Source: Spongiibacter tropicus DSM 19543
Lineage (GTDB): Bacteria > Pseudomonadota > Gammaproteobacteria > Pseudomonadales > Spongiibacteraceae
Length of the DNA stretch: 64,000 bases
Assembly (NCBI RefSeq): GCF_000420325.1
Contig: NZ_ATUS01000001.1
Span: forward strand, 686,463 to 750,462
Direction of reading: 5' to 3'
Shown: one piece after another, positions 26,076 through 35,258 of the stretch
Layout: each line of letters begins with the position of its first letter
Position numbering within the stretch: position 1 is the stretch's first letter
The notes under the pieces: model-generated
The model's database searches: none
What the model was told of the DNA's origin: nothing
Seen by the model: the letters and a program-made list of their open reading frames with translations, nothing else
Position numbers and translations under genes: made by a program

Positions 26076-26591
26076 GTGCCGGGCACCGATGCCACCATAA
26101 CTGCCAACGTTCGTGATCTATACAGCGACCACCACAACTGGTTACAGCGTTGGCTGGGTGGCAAGCTGGGATGCAGCGACAGAGCCGCCGACCTGATGCA
26201 CGACACCTTCCTGCGCCTGCTGACGCGAGGGGAATACACGCCTTTAAAACAGCCTCGCGCCTACCTGCAAACCATTGCCAAGCGCGTTTTGATTGATCAC
26301 TGGCGCCGCGAACACATTGAAAAAGCCTATCTGGAAGCCTTGGCAAACCGGCCCGACGAATACGCTCCCGGACCGGAAGAGAAGCACCTGTTGCTGGAAA
26401 CCCTAGTAGAGATAGATCGACGTCTATCCGGCCTGCCCATCGTCGTCAAGCGGGCATTTTTACTGGCACAACTCAGCGGGTGCAAACAGCACCAGATCGC
26501 CGAGGAGCTGGAAATATCACTGAGTACCGTCAAGCGTCATCTGGTCCGCGCCTATACGCAATGTTATTTCGCACTGGACAGCGACCACTGA
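26076..26591 (+). CDS. FecI-type ECF sigma factor
   Basis: 171 residues from a GTG start preceded by AGAGGAAG; E. coli FecI has 173. Region 2 includes DLMHDTFLRLLTRG and PRAYLQTIAKRVLIDHWRR; region 4 has LSGLPIVVKRAFLLAQLSG followed by the HTH HQIAEELEISLSTVKRHLVRA. These are FecI-subfamily signatures. The frame opens at 25998, but that part overlaps the Fur box and promoter. Its stop overlaps the start of the anti-sigma gene (TGATG). It probably directs transcription of the receptor gene downstream when its ligand is sensed. Confidence 0.92.
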   Translation: MPGTDATITANVRDLYSDHHNWLQRWLGGKLGCSDRAADLMHDTFLRLLTRGEYTPLKQPRAYLQTIAKRVLIDHWRREHIEKAYLEALANRPDEYAPGPEEKHLLLETLVEIDRRLSGLPIVVKRAFLLAQLSGCKQHQIAEELEISLSTVKRHLVRAYTQCYFALDSDH

Positions 26592-27574
26592 TGCAAGCAC
26601 AGAAATCGCCAGGGAGCCGCCATATCCGAAACGACTTTGCGCCCGACGTTGTCCAGCAAGCGGTTGAGTGGATTCTGGCCCTGCAGGACGCGCAGCAACC
26701 TCAAAAAATCCGGGCAGACATCGCCAACTGGTGCGCGGCTTCCCCCGAGCACCTGCAGGCATGGCAACAGGTTGAACAGCTCAGTGGTCGCTTCGGTCTG
26801 CTGGCAAACCCCGAACACGCCCAGTTGGCTCAAGATACGCTGACGGCGACAAGTCCTTCACGCCGCACGGTTCTGAAAGGCTTCTCGGCAATACTGATCG
26901 CCAGCTCCGTCGCCTACGTCAGCCGAGAAAGCGGATTGATCCGGCAATGGCAGTCAGATATCCACACCGCGACCGGCGAGCAACGCAAGTTGACGCTTAA
27001 CAATGGCACAACGGTGGTATTAAACAGCAACACAGCCATTCAACTGGACGACTCACACTCGACGCTGTCACTGTTGGAGGGAGAAATCCATGTCTCCAGC
27101 AAGGCAAACGGCGACGAGCCAATAAGCCTGCTTAGCCCGAACGGCCACATTCAACTGTCTCCTGGCTCCCGATTGGCGCTACGCCAGTTCAAGGATAACT
27201 GCCGGCTGGCAGTCTATGAGGGAGAAGCACGGTTACGCCCCGCGCAAGCCTCAAACAGTTGCCTGATCAGCGCAGGCCAAGCCACCCGTTTCACCGCGCA
27301 TGAGTGGTCCCCTTTAACAGCAGTGCGTCAGGACGAAGCCGCCTGGATTGACGGCATGATAGTGGTTCGCGACATGCCGCTGGCCGAGTTTATCGCCGAG
27401 CTGCAACGCTACCGGCCCGGCATCCTTCGCCTCGATCCATCGCTGGCCGCCTATCCGGTTTCCGGCACCTATCCGATCAGCCAAACCGATCAGGTGCTGG
27501 AAGCATTAAGTGACGCGCTGCCTATCCGTCAACGACGCGTCACCCGTTACTGGATCACGCTCCTGCCCGTTTAA
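26591..27574 (+). CDS. FecR-type anti-sigma/sigma regulator
   Basis: 327 residues, similar to FecR (317). The cytoplasmic N-terminal DUF4880-like domain is APDVVQQAVEWILALQDA followed by WCAASPEHLQAWQQVEQLS; a single TM lies around residues 95-115 (VLKGFSAILIASSVAYVS); the periplasmic FecR domain has TATGEQRKLTLNNGTTVVLN and LLEGEIHVSS. The C-terminal part (LAEFIAELQRYRPGILRLDP) is the STN-like region that receives the signal from the receptor. One-base overlap with fecI; 88 bases to the receptor gene. Confidence 0.94.
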   Translation: MQAQKSPGSRHIRNDFAPDVVQQAVEWILALQDAQQPQKIRADIANWCAASPEHLQAWQQVEQLSGRFGLLANPEHAQLAQDTLTATSPSRRTVLKGFSAILIASSVAYVSRESGLIRQWQSDIHTATGEQRKLTLNNGTTVVLNSNTAIQLDDSHSTLSLLEGEIHVSSKANGDEPISLLSPNGHIQLSPGSRLALRQFKDNCRLAVYEGEARLRPAQASNSCLISAGQATRFTAHEWSPLTAVRQDEAAWIDGMIVVRDMPLAEFIAELQRYRPGILRLDPSLAAYPVSGTYPISQTDQVLEALSDALPIRQRRVTRYWITLLPV

Positions 27575-27662
27575 AAAAATACTGAGATCGCTGAGCCATT
27601 TTCGGCGCTCATCCGACAAGTAGAGGTAAGCACCTCTATTTCATTGTCGAAAGGATCACATC

Positions 27663-29882
27663 ATGTCATCGCAATTTCCTCACTGGCATCTGTTTCGCCC
27701 ATCGCTTATCGCGCTGGCGTTAAGTGCCCCTCTGGCGTTGCCCATCACCGCCCAGGCGGCGTCCGCGCAAACGGTCGTCCAGCGATATCAGATTCCTGCA
27801 GGCACACTCGAGCAGGCATTGAATGCGCTGGGACGCCAGGCGGGCATTGTTCTGATGTTTCCCAGTGAGCTGGTCCGCGGCCAGCAGAGCGCGGGGCTGC
27901 AAGGAGAATTCACGGTGGATGCCGCGCTGATGCGTCTGCTGGCGGGAACGTCACTTACCGCGACCCGACAGGATGGCGGCGGTTACAGTATTCGCCAGAC
28001 GCAGGAAGGCACGACGACTCTGCCGCCCCTGACCATCAGCGCCTCCAGCCCCGCCAGCACCCAAACCACCCTCGGCTATAACTATGAGGAGCTGCAGGCA
28101 CAGCAACCGCAAAGTATTAAGGACGTATTTCGCGATCAATCTGCCGTTGCCGTTGGCGGCTCAATCCCCGTCAATCAGAAAGTCTATGTCCGCGGCGTGG
28201 AAGAAAGTGCCATGCTGGTCACGGTCGATGGCGCACGCCAGAACAACAAGGTCTTTCACCACAACGCCACCAACTTGATTGATCCGGCACTGCTAAAAGC
28301 GGCGAGTGCCTCCGCGGGTGTCCCGGCGGCCGACGACGGCCCCGGCGCTCTGGGTGGCAGCCTGAAATATGAAACTGTCGATGTCGCCGATGTGCTCACA
28401 CCCGGTCAATCGCTTGGCGGCTTTCTGAATGGCCGCTATGCGTCCAACGGCGACCAACTCACCACGGCGGGCTCGCTGTACGGTAAAAGCGGGGGGCTGG
28501 AAGCACTGGCTTTCCTCAATCACAGCAATGGCAACAGCTATGAGAATGGCGAGGGAGACACGGTACGCTTTACCGCTCCCGACTTGCTCAGTCGACTGAT
28601 AAAGGTCGCCTACGAAACCGAGCAACAGGACCGCTTCGAACTGTCTCATGAGCGGGTCAATGACAACTCACTTCGACCCTATCGCGCCAACTTTGTCGGA
28701 CTGACTGCGGGGCGCCCGGTCCCCGAGTCACGGGTCTATGATCTCACCAGAGAGAACACGACCTTTAACTACAGCCGTGAAACCGGCAGCGGCCTCTGGA
28801 ACCCCAGCATTACGTTGGCCAAAAGTGAGACGGAACTGGAAACGCGCGAACATCCGCTTGCCGCCCCCAGCACCACACTGGTGTACACCGGTTTGACGGA
28901 AAGCCAGTCCGCAACCGTGAAAAACCGCTTTCACAGCCGTTTTGGCGAGATCACTGCTGGCCTGGATTACTACGATGACCGCGCGGCATTCATGTCCGCC
29001 GGTTCCCCTACACTCGAAGAGAAGGCCGACAACACCGGGGCCTTTATTCAGCTTCGGCAGACACTGGCGGACGGCACACTGGATCTGTCTTATGGTTTGC
29101 GGCATGACCGAGAGTCGTTTACCGGCACTGACGGCTCGGATCACAGTGACTCCGGCAGCAGCGGCAATGTATTTGCCGATTATCGCGTCAACAATATGCT
29201 CAGCGTCAACGCGGGGTATGCCAAGGTGTGGGGCGGGATTGCCTTAGCCGAAAACTTTATCCTGAACAGCGCCTGGGATTACCGCGATCTGAACGCCGTT
29301 GATGCCAGCAACTATACCGTCGGCCTGCGCCTGCTGCTGGGGGATATCATGGTGGAAGCCAACCGCTACCGCACCAAGATCGAAAATGGCCGTGTACCGT
29401 CTTACAGCGGCGGCTCTGCGCTGGTCGCTGACTTCGACATTGACGGCTATGACCTCGCCTTCAGCTATAACACTGCGCTCACTGAGCTCTCTCTCAAATA
29501 CGCCGACATCGAGTCTGAGAAAGATGGCGAACCGGCAAGCTCTTACGACGGCAACTACTTTACCGCTCCGCTCGGCAAGCTGATCACGCTGAATGGCAAA
29601 CTCAAACTGCTGGCGGACCAACTGATGCTGGGAATGAGCGCAGAAGTTGCACTGGGCAATGACGACACCCGCGACAGTGGCGCCAAGCAAAAGGGCTACA
29701 CGGTCGTCAATCTCTACGCCGACTATGCCGTCCTTTCCTGTTTGTCGCTGCGAGTGGAGGTCGATAACCTGACAGACCGCGCGTACACCGATCGCGCCAG
29801 TTACGGACAGGAATTCACCACGGTGAAACCACTGCTGGAACCGGGTCGCTCCGTCGCCGTAAGCGCGCGCTACACTTTCTGA
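27663..29882 (+). CDS. TonB-dependent heme-type receptor with N-terminal signalling (STN) domain
   Basis: 739 residues. Signal peptide to about residue 36; STN (secretin/TonB short) domain about 40-115 (IPAGTLEQALNALGRQAGIVL), which contacts FecR; TonB box region TLPPLTISASS; plug with KVYVRGVEESAMLVTVDGAR and GALGGSLKYET; then a 22-strand barrel ending SVAVSARYTF with terminal Phe. The plug sequence resembles heme/hemoglobin receptors of the HasR/TonB-hemin class rather than ferric citrate FecA. With hemO, and with fecI/fecR directly upstream, a heme or hemoprotein substrate is likely. It is smaller than HasR (about 860), so the ligand remains open. Confidence 0.88.
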   Translation: MSSQFPHWHLFRPSLIALALSAPLALPITAQAASAQTVVQRYQIPAGTLEQALNALGRQAGIVLMFPSELVRGQQSAGLQGEFTVDAALMRLLAGTSLTATRQDGGGYSIRQTQEGTTTLPPLTISASSPASTQTTLGYNYEELQAQQPQSIKDVFRDQSAVAVGGSIPVNQKVYVRGVEESAMLVTVDGARQNNKVFHHNATNLIDPALLKAASASAGVPAADDGPGALGGSLKYETVDVADVLTPGQSLGGFLNGRYASNGDQLTTAGSLYGKSGGLEALAFLNHSNGNSYENGEGDTVRFTAPDLLSRLIKVAYETEQQDRFELSHERVNDNSLRPYRANFVGLTAGRPVPESRVYDLTRENTTFNYSRETGSGLWNPSITLAKSETELETREHPLAAPSTTLVYTGLTESQSATVKNRFHSRFGEITAGLDYYDDRAAFMSAGSPTLEEKADNTGAFIQLRQTLADGTLDLSYGLRHDRESFTGTDGSDHSDSGSSGNVFADYRVNNMLSVNAGYAKVWGGIALAENFILNSAWDYRDLNAVDASNYTVGLRLLLGDIMVEANRYRTKIENGRVPSYSGGSALVADFDIDGYDLAFSYNTALTELSLKYADIESEKDGEPASSYDGNYFTAPLGKLITLNGKLKLLADQLMLGMSAEVALGNDDTRDSGAKQKGYTVVNLYADYAVLSCLSLRVEVDNLTDRAYTDRASYGQEFTTVKPLLEPGRSVAVSARYTF

Positions 29883-29902
29883 GGCAACTACCTGCTGATA
29901 TC

Positions 29903-29926
29903 GCGCTCCCCGTCTACGGGGAGCGC
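29903..29926 (+). terminator. Hairpin after the heme-type receptor
   Basis: A 10-bp perfect GC-rich stem GCGCTCCCCG / CGGGGAGCGC with loop TCTA, 20 bases after the stop codon. Only TTCA follows, so it may be a weak terminator or an mRNA-end stabiliser. Confidence 0.6.
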
Positions 29927-30198
29927 TTCACCACTCCGTCGCATTGCACTGACACCACCCAGCGTCTATAACACGAGAAGCGTTTGCCTTGGCAACAGGC
30001 GCCCCACGTTTCCTTCTCACTGAATACCGGAATACCTCACAGCCTTAACGTGCAACGCCAGCCATTGCACAATGCTTGATACCGATCAAACGCCTATCGT
30101 TTCGATAGGAATAATATTCTTTACGATTATTAGCTTATTCCGTAAAAGTATATATACAGACACGCACTACTCATGCTACCCACAATGGAGTGAATACA
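29927..30198 (+). other. Intergenic region before peroxiredoxin
   Basis: About 270 bases (316 including the hairpin above) without a gene. It contains two adjacent inverted repeats (30076-30109, listed separately) and an AT-rich segment with TATATA-like -10 candidates near 30150. Confidence 0.5.
30076..30109 (+). promoter_or_regulatory. Paired palindromes upstream of peroxiredoxin (possible operator)
   Basis: TTGAT-ACCG-ATCAA (30076-30089) is followed three bases later by CCTATCG-TTT-CGATAGG (30093-30109), both perfect. They lie about 90-120 bases before the peroxiredoxin start. The second contains ATAG/CTAT elements like those used by OxyR, but the spacing does not fit the OxyR consensus, so the regulator is not assigned. 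Confidence 0.45.
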
Positions 30199-30828
30199 AT
30201 GAGCTTACGACTTGGTGATACCGCCCCCAACTTCCAGATTGCCACCACTAGCGGTGATATTGATTTCCACGACTGGGCCGGTGATTCCTGGGTGTTTTTC
30301 TTCAGCCACCCCGCCGACTTTACCCCGGTGTGCACCACGGAAATGGGCCGCACAGCGCAGCTTTCCGGCGAGTTTGAGGCCCGCAATGTCAAACCGCTGG
30401 GCCTGTCTACCGACTCGGTGGAAGAACACCTGAAATGGATCGAAGACGTGAACGACACACAGAACACCAGCCTGCGCTTCCCCATTGTTGCCGACAAAGA
30501 CCACAAGGTCGCGCAGATGTACGAAATGATTCACCCCGGTGAAAGCGAAACTGCCGCGGTGCGCTCGGTGTTCATCATCGACCCCAACAAGAAAATCCGC
30601 CTGACCATGACCTACCCAATGAGCGTAGGCCGTAACTTCACGGAAATTCTTCGGGTCATCGACTCGCTGCAACTGAGCGATGCCAAGCGCATTGCCACCC
30701 CGGCAGACTGGACACCGGGCGGCAAGGTCATCATTCCGCCCAGCATCAGCAACGACGAGGCGAAAGACCTGTTCCCGCAGGGCTGGGATGAACTGCGCCC
30801 CTACCTGCGACTGACCGACGTCAAGTAA
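30199..30828 (+). CDS. 1-Cys peroxiredoxin (Prx6/AhpC-TSA family)
   Basis: 209 residues. The peroxidatic site PVCTTEMG follows FFSHPADFT, with the Cys at residue 45 and upstream Thr and Pro in place; the C-terminal half has the Prx6-type FIIDPNKKIRLTMTYPMSVGRN and TPGGKVIIPPSIS with no resolving Cys. It reduces peroxides in the cytoplasm. The ATG at 30199 is preferred to the GTG at 30190 because GGAG sits eight bases before it. It lies beside the iron-uptake genes, a common place for peroxide defence, and has its own terminator. Confidence 0.94.
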   Translation: MSLRLGDTAPNFQIATTSGDIDFHDWAGDSWVFFFSHPADFTPVCTTEMGRTAQLSGEFEARNVKPLGLSTDSVEEHLKWIEDVNDTQNTSLRFPIVADKDHKVAQMYEMIHPGESETAAVRSVFIIDPNKKIRLTMTYPMSVGRNFTEILRVIDSLQLSDAKRIATPADWTPGGKVIIPPSISNDEAKDLFPQGWDELRPYLRLTDVK

Positions 30829-30851
30829 GCCTCTGCGGTGCTTGAAAGAAA

Positions 30852-30883
30852 GGAGGTGTCCGGAAAACCCGGCGCCTCCTTTT
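30852..30883 (+). terminator. Rho-independent terminator of the peroxiredoxin gene
   Basis: Stem GGAGGTGTCCGG / CCCGGCGCCTCC (one internal mismatch) with AAAA loop, then TTTT, directly after the coding region. Confidence 0.82.
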
Positions 30884-30987
30884 CGATTGTCGATAAGTGC
30901 CATCACCGCCTAAAAACGCCCGACGCCCAGTCATGAGCGAGGCCAATACCTGAACGCCAGTATGATCGAAGGCGGCGTGATCCGCAT

Positions 30988-31953
30988 TCAGCAGCGAAAC
31001 TGCGCAGGCGTCATCCCCGCCCAGCGTTTGAAGGCTTTGCTGAAGGCACTTTCATCGGAAAAACCCAATGCCGACGCGACATCGCTGACCGGCTCTCCCG
31101 CCAGTAACTGTTCCTCTGCCATCTTCTGCAGCAGGCGACTGCGCAGCAGTTTGAAGGTGGTGCCCTCCTCCTGCAGTTTTCGCACAAGGTGGCGACCGCT
31201 CATCCCCAACTGCTCGGCGATGCGCTCTTTACCCCAGCGGGGCTGCTCGCGAATCAGGTTCTGGACCTGTGCGCTAAGGCCGATGCGCTCCAGCTCCGCC
31301 AGCATCTGATCGGCCAGTAATCGCAGTTGATCACGCATGGCTTTATTTGCCTGTATCAACGGTGTGGCTTGCAAGCCGGGAGCAAATACCAGCGCGTTGC
31401 CGTCCTGGTCGAACTTCACCGGCACCTTCAGCAAATTTTCGTAGAGGGCTTTCTCTTCCGCTGGCGGCTCCGGCATCGTCAGCTGCAGGGCCTCGGCTTC
31501 AAAATACCCGCCCGTCACCCAACGCGCCATATTCAGCACACAAGCCAGCACAGCGTCGACGCGCTCGCGTTGGCGAATCTGGTAGTGGGGTTCGTAACTC
31601 AACAGGCAGTGTTGTCCGCGGTGACGAAGAGAGAAGTCGCCGCCCTCACCGACAATGGGGTGATACTCCAGCAGCAGGTCCAGTGCTTCCCCCTGGGTTT
31701 CGCAACTCATCAGCAACATGCCGACCAGATCCAGATGGCCAACCTGAAGATTCAGACCCAGCCGCAGTCCCGCCAGCGGGTCGTCGGCCGCTGCGCAGTA
31801 GTGCTCCCAAACCTCGTCCTGAATGTGCATGGGCGTTCGCCCCTGGGCCGTCGCCTGCTGACATAAGTCAGACGGCAGACAAATCCCGTTGCGTTCCGCC
31901 GCCTGCAGAATGCCCTGGGTATACGACAGAGTGACTGACGTCTGTTCTAACAT
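30988..31953 (-). CDS. AraC-family regulator (arabinose-binding-like N-domain type)
   Basis: 321 residues. The N-terminal ~190 residues resemble the AraC-type ligand-binding domain of the OruR/ArgR/PF12625 group (LRLGLNLQVGHLDLVGMLLM, LLLEYHPIVGEGG). The C-terminal ~90 residues hold two HTHs: RIAEQLGMSGRHLVRKLQEE and SDVASALGFSDESAFSKAFK, then RWAGMTPAQFR. It is divergent from the FMO operon with about 120 bases between, so it is probably the activator of that operon, with the imported substrate or a product as ligand. Confidence 0.92.
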   Translation of the reverse strand: MLEQTSVTLSYTQGILQAAERNGICLPSDLCQQATAQGRTPMHIQDEVWEHYCAAADDPLAGLRLGLNLQVGHLDLVGMLLMSCETQGEALDLLLEYHPIVGEGGDFSLRHRGQHCLLSYEPHYQIRQRERVDAVLACVLNMARWVTGGYFEAEALQLTMPEPPAEEKALYENLLKVPVKFDQDGNALVFAPGLQATPLIQANKAMRDQLRLLADQMLAELERIGLSAQVQNLIREQPRWGKERIAEQLGMSGRHLVRKLQEEGTTFKLLRSRLLQKMAEEQLLAGEPVSDVASALGFSDESAFSKAFKRWAGMTPAQFRC

Positions 31954-32073
31954 TGTCCTGAATCGCCCTTACTGCGTCCCGAATAAGCCATCACAGGGCT
32001 GCCGGGAATGCGTATTCTTATTCTCGCGCTAACCGAGACATAAAAGCATAACAACTTGCCCGGAGTCGACAGC

Positions 32074-33399
32074 ATGTACGCCGTTATTGGCGCAGGCCCA
32101 ATGGGGCTTGCCACCGCTCGCAATCTGAAGAAATACCATATTCCCTTTGTCGGCTTTGAGCTGCACGCCGATGTGGGCGGTCTCTGGGATATCGACAATC
32201 CCCACAGCACCATGTACGAATCGGCCCATTTGATCTCGTCGCGGCGAATGACGGAATACGCGGAATTTCCCATGGGGGATGGTGCACCCTACCCCCATCA
32301 CAGCGAGCTGCGTCAGTACTTTCGCGATTACGCCAAACATTTTGATCTCTATGCCGACTACCGTTTTAACACCCGCGTCGTGTCTGTGGCGCCCAACGAC
32401 GATGGCAGCTGGTCGCTGACTTCCGCAAAAGACGGCGTTGAAAAAACCGAGAACTTTGATGGCGTGCTGATCGCCAATGGCACGCTGCATGAGCCCAATA
32501 TGCCGAGCCTGCCCGGTGAGTTCGAGGGCGAACTGATGCATTCGGCGCAGTATTGCAGCGCCGACGTCTTTGCAAGCAAACGCGTGCTGGTGGTGGGCTG
32601 CGGCAATTCCGCCTGCGATATCGCGGTCGATGCCGTGCACCGTGCAAGCAGCGTGGATATTTCCGTACGCCGCGGTTACTACTTCCTGCCGAAGTTTATT
32701 GCCGGCCGCCCCACCGACACGCTGGGCGGCAAAACACCGCTGCCACGCGCCATGAAACAAAAAGTCGATGCGACCATGGTACGCATGGTGGTGGGCAAGC
32801 CCTCAGACTACGGCCTGCCCGAACCCGACTACAAAATGTATGAGTCCCATCCGGTCATCAATTCCTTGGTACTGCACCATCTCGGTCATGGCGATATCCG
32901 GGCACGCTCAGGCATCGACAGCGTAAACGGCAAAACCGTCACCTTCAGCGATGGCCACCAGCAGGACTACGACCTGATTCTGATGGCCACCGGCTACCTT
33001 CTGCATTATCCGTTTATCGACAAAGCCCTGCTCAACTGGAACGGTGGCGATGCGCCGTCGCTCTATCTGAACTGCTTTCATCCGCAGCGCGACAACCTGT
33101 TTCTGATGGGCATGATTGAAGCCACCGGCCTCGGTTGGGAAGGTCGCAACGAACAGGCGGAAACGGTTGCGCTGTATATTCGCCAACTGCGCGACGGCAA
33201 AGCCTCTGCCGCCGCGCTGCAAAGTCGCATTCGCCGGTTTGGTGGCGAACGCCTGGATGGCGGCTATAACTATCTCAAGCTGGAGCGCATGGCTTACTAC
33301 GTTCACAAGGACAGCTATCGCAAGGCGCTGAAGCAACACACGGCCTCGCTGAGGGCAGATCTGGATAACCGCACATCGCGCTCGGCAAACGCAGTTTAA
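32074..33399 (+). CDS. Flavin-containing monooxygenase (class B, FMO type)
   Basis: 441 residues. The FAD site is VIGAGPMG near the N-terminus; the FMO fingerprint FxGxxxHxxxY is present as FEGELMHSAQY (about residues 149-159); the NADPH site is VVGCGNSACDIA right after it; and LMATGYLLHYPF is the conserved ATG motif. Such enzymes use NADPH and O2 to oxygenate soft nucleophiles or, in some members, ketones (Baeyer-Villiger). An upstream TTG at 32056 is in frame, but CGGAG lies eight bases before the ATG at 32074. It is the first gene of a five- or six-gene cluster. Confidence 0.9.
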   Translation: MYAVIGAGPMGLATARNLKKYHIPFVGFELHADVGGLWDIDNPHSTMYESAHLISSRRMTEYAEFPMGDGAPYPHHSELRQYFRDYAKHFDLYADYRFNTRVVSVAPNDDGSWSLTSAKDGVEKTENFDGVLIANGTLHEPNMPSLPGEFEGELMHSAQYCSADVFASKRVLVVGCGNSACDIAVDAVHRASSVDISVRRGYYFLPKFIAGRPTDTLGGKTPLPRAMKQKVDATMVRMVVGKPSDYGLPEPDYKMYESHPVINSLVLHHLGHGDIRARSGIDSVNGKTVTFSDGHQQDYDLILMATGYLLHYPFIDKALLNWNGGDAPSLYLNCFHPQRDNLFLMGMIEATGLGWEGRNEQAETVALYIRQLRDGKASAAALQSRIRRFGGERLDGGYNYLKLERMAYYVHKDSYRKALKQHTASLRADLDNRTSRSANAV

Positions 33400-33426
33400 C
33401 CCTGCCCAGACGCGAGAGACGCTGTT

Positions 33427-34338
33427 ATGTATGAATCGGTTCCCATCAGTTTCAGCACACAGAATCTGATCGTTCTCAACGGCATTCTCGCCGGCATGAT
33501 CTTTGGCGTGTCCATGGGACTGAAAGGTGAAGACCTGTTGCGGGTCATTCGCAAACCCAAAGCCCCCGTCGCCGGTCTGATTGCCCAATTCCTGCTGTTG
33601 CCCGCGGCCACCGGCCTGCTGACCTGGTGGTTCGGGGTTGAACCGGAACTGGCGCTGGGGATGATCCTGATCGCCTCCTGTCCCGGCGGCACCTTCTCCA
33701 ACATCATGACCTGGATCGGCCGCGCCAGTGTGCCGGTGTCGATCAGTATGACGGCGGTCTCCAGCCTGGCGGCCATCGTCATGACACCGCTGAATTTTGC
33801 GCTTTACGGCTACCTCAACCCGCTTACCCGGCCACTGTTACAGGATATTTCCCTCGAGCCGCTCAGCATACTCACACTGGTCGCCTTGGTACTGGTGATT
33901 CCCATGTTGCTGGGTATGGCCGTGGGCAAGCGCCACCCGCAGTGGGCCGAGCGTGCAGAGAAACCGATGCGCGTCGTCACGCTTATGGTCTTCGTGGTGT
34001 TTGTCGCGATTGCCTTTATCAACAATCAGCAGGCAGCGGCGGAGTACGCCGATGAGATATTGATCTTTGTCGCCCTGCAAAACCTCGGCGCTCTGCTGCT
34101 CGGCGATCTTGCCAGCCGCGCCGCTCGCCTGCCTCAAAACGAGCGCCGCGCCGTCACCATGGAAGTCGGCATTCAGAATTCCGCGCTGGGGCTGTCGATC
34201 ATATTCACCTTCTTCCCCAACGCTGGCGGCATGATGCTGATTGCCGGGTTCTGGAGCTTCTGGCATCTGCTGGTCGGCCTGCTGCTCGCGCTCTACTGGT
34301 CAAAAACTGCGGAGGCGACATGTCTGACGTCATCTTGA
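33427..34338 (+). CDS. Bile acid:sodium symporter (BASS) family transporter
   Basis: 303 residues with nine to ten predicted helices. The family pattern is clear: GVSMGLKGEDLLRVIRKPK near the start, GMILIASCPGGTFSNIMTWIGRA (the conserved CPGG-x-SN motif of the Na+ site) and EVGIQNSALGLSI (the matching second Na+ site motif, ExGxQN). BASS members import steroids, organic acids or keto acids with Na+. Between an FMO and two SDRs it probably imports the cluster's substrate across the inner membrane. It overlaps the next gene by 19 bases. Confidence 0.93.
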   Translation: MYESVPISFSTQNLIVLNGILAGMIFGVSMGLKGEDLLRVIRKPKAPVAGLIAQFLLLPAATGLLTWWFGVEPELALGMILIASCPGGTFSNIMTWIGRASVPVSISMTAVSSLAAIVMTPLNFALYGYLNPLTRPLLQDISLEPLSILTLVALVLVIPMLLGMAVGKRHPQWAERAEKPMRVVTLMVFVVFVAIAFINNQQAAAEYADEILIFVALQNLGALLLGDLASRAARLPQNERRAVTMEVGIQNSALGLSIIFTFFPNAGGMMLIAGFWSFWHLLVGLLLALYWSKTAEATCLTSS

Positions 34339-35258
34339 TTACCGGTGCCGCCGGTTATATCGGCAGCAAACTGGCCGAGCGCCTGAGTAAAACGCACACC
34401 GTGGTGGGCGTGGATATCCGCGAACCACAACAGGCCTATGGCAAAGTCATTTGCTGCGATATTCGCGACGCCGTGCTGACGAATATTATTCGCGAATATG
34501 GTGTGACTCAGGTCGTTCATCTCGCCTCGGTGCTGGAAAGCAGTGGCGACGAACAGCGCGACTACGATATCGATGTGAACGGCACTCGCAATGTGGTCGA
34601 AGCCTGTCTTGCCAATGGTGTCAGTCAGTTGATTGTCACCAGCTCCGGCGCCGCCTACGGCTATCACCCCGATTCACCGGAATGGCTGGATGAACAGGAC
34701 GCCCTGCGCGGCAATCGCGAAATTCCCTATTCCTGGCACAAATATCTGGTGGAGCAGTATCTGGCCGAGGTTCGCCAAGCGCATCCGGAACTGAAGCAAC
34801 TGGTGCTGCGCCCCGGCACCGTACTTGGCAAAAACACCCGCAATCAGATTACCAATCTGTTCGAGAAAAAACGGGTACTGGGCATTCGCGGTTCCCGATC
34901 GCCCTTCGTGTTTATCTGGGACGAAGACCTGGTCGCCGTGATCGAAAAAGGTCTGCGGGAACATCGCGAGGGCATCTACAACCTTGCGGGCGACGGCGCG
35001 CTGACCATCAGCGAAGTCGCTCAGCGACTGCGCAAGCCCCTGATTAATTTACCGGCCGGACTGATTCGCGCCGCGCTGACGGTTGGCCACGCACTGCGCC
35101 TGAGCCGTTATTCTCCGGTGCAGGTCAAGTTTCTGCGCTACCGCCCGGTACTGAGTAACCGCCGACTCAAAGAGGAATTCGGTTACCAGCCACAACTGAG
35201 TTCCGCGCAAACCTTCGAACTGTTTCTCGATCACGCTCGCCAGCGAGGGCAACTCTGA
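34320..35258 (+). CDS. NAD-dependent epimerase/dehydratase-family (extended SDR)
   Basis: 312 residues. GAAGYIGSKLAERL is the extended-SDR nucleotide site; DIREPQ supplies the Asp after beta-2 expected for NAD; TSSGAAYG is the Ser region and YSWHK is the YxxxK catalytic pair (about residue 137-141). The C-terminal part (RYSPVQVKFLRYRPVLSNRR) recalls 3-beta-hydroxysteroid-dehydrogenase or sugar-epimerase relatives. The substrate is unknown. It overlaps both neighbours. Confidence 0.9.
   Translation: MSDVILITGAAGYIGSKLAERLSKTHTVVGVDIREPQQAYGKVICCDIRDAVLTNIIREYGVTQVVHLASVLESSGDEQRDYDIDVNGTRNVVEACLANGVSQLIVTSSGAAYGYHPDSPEWLDEQDALRGNREIPYSWHKYLVEQYLAEVRQAHPELKQLVLRPGTVLGKNTRNQITNLFEKKRVLGIRGSRSPFVFIWDEDLVAVIEKGLREHREGIYNLAGDGALTISEVAQRLRKPLINLPAGLIRAALTVGHALRLSRYSPVQVKFLRYRPVLSNRRLKEEFGYQPQLSSAQTFELFLDHARQRGQL

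Noticed and set aside
27663-29882. Assignment of the FecIR-linked receptor as ferric citrate receptor FecA
   Set aside because: The plug region resembles heme/hemoglobin receptors more than FecA, and hemO is close by, so FecA was not claimed.
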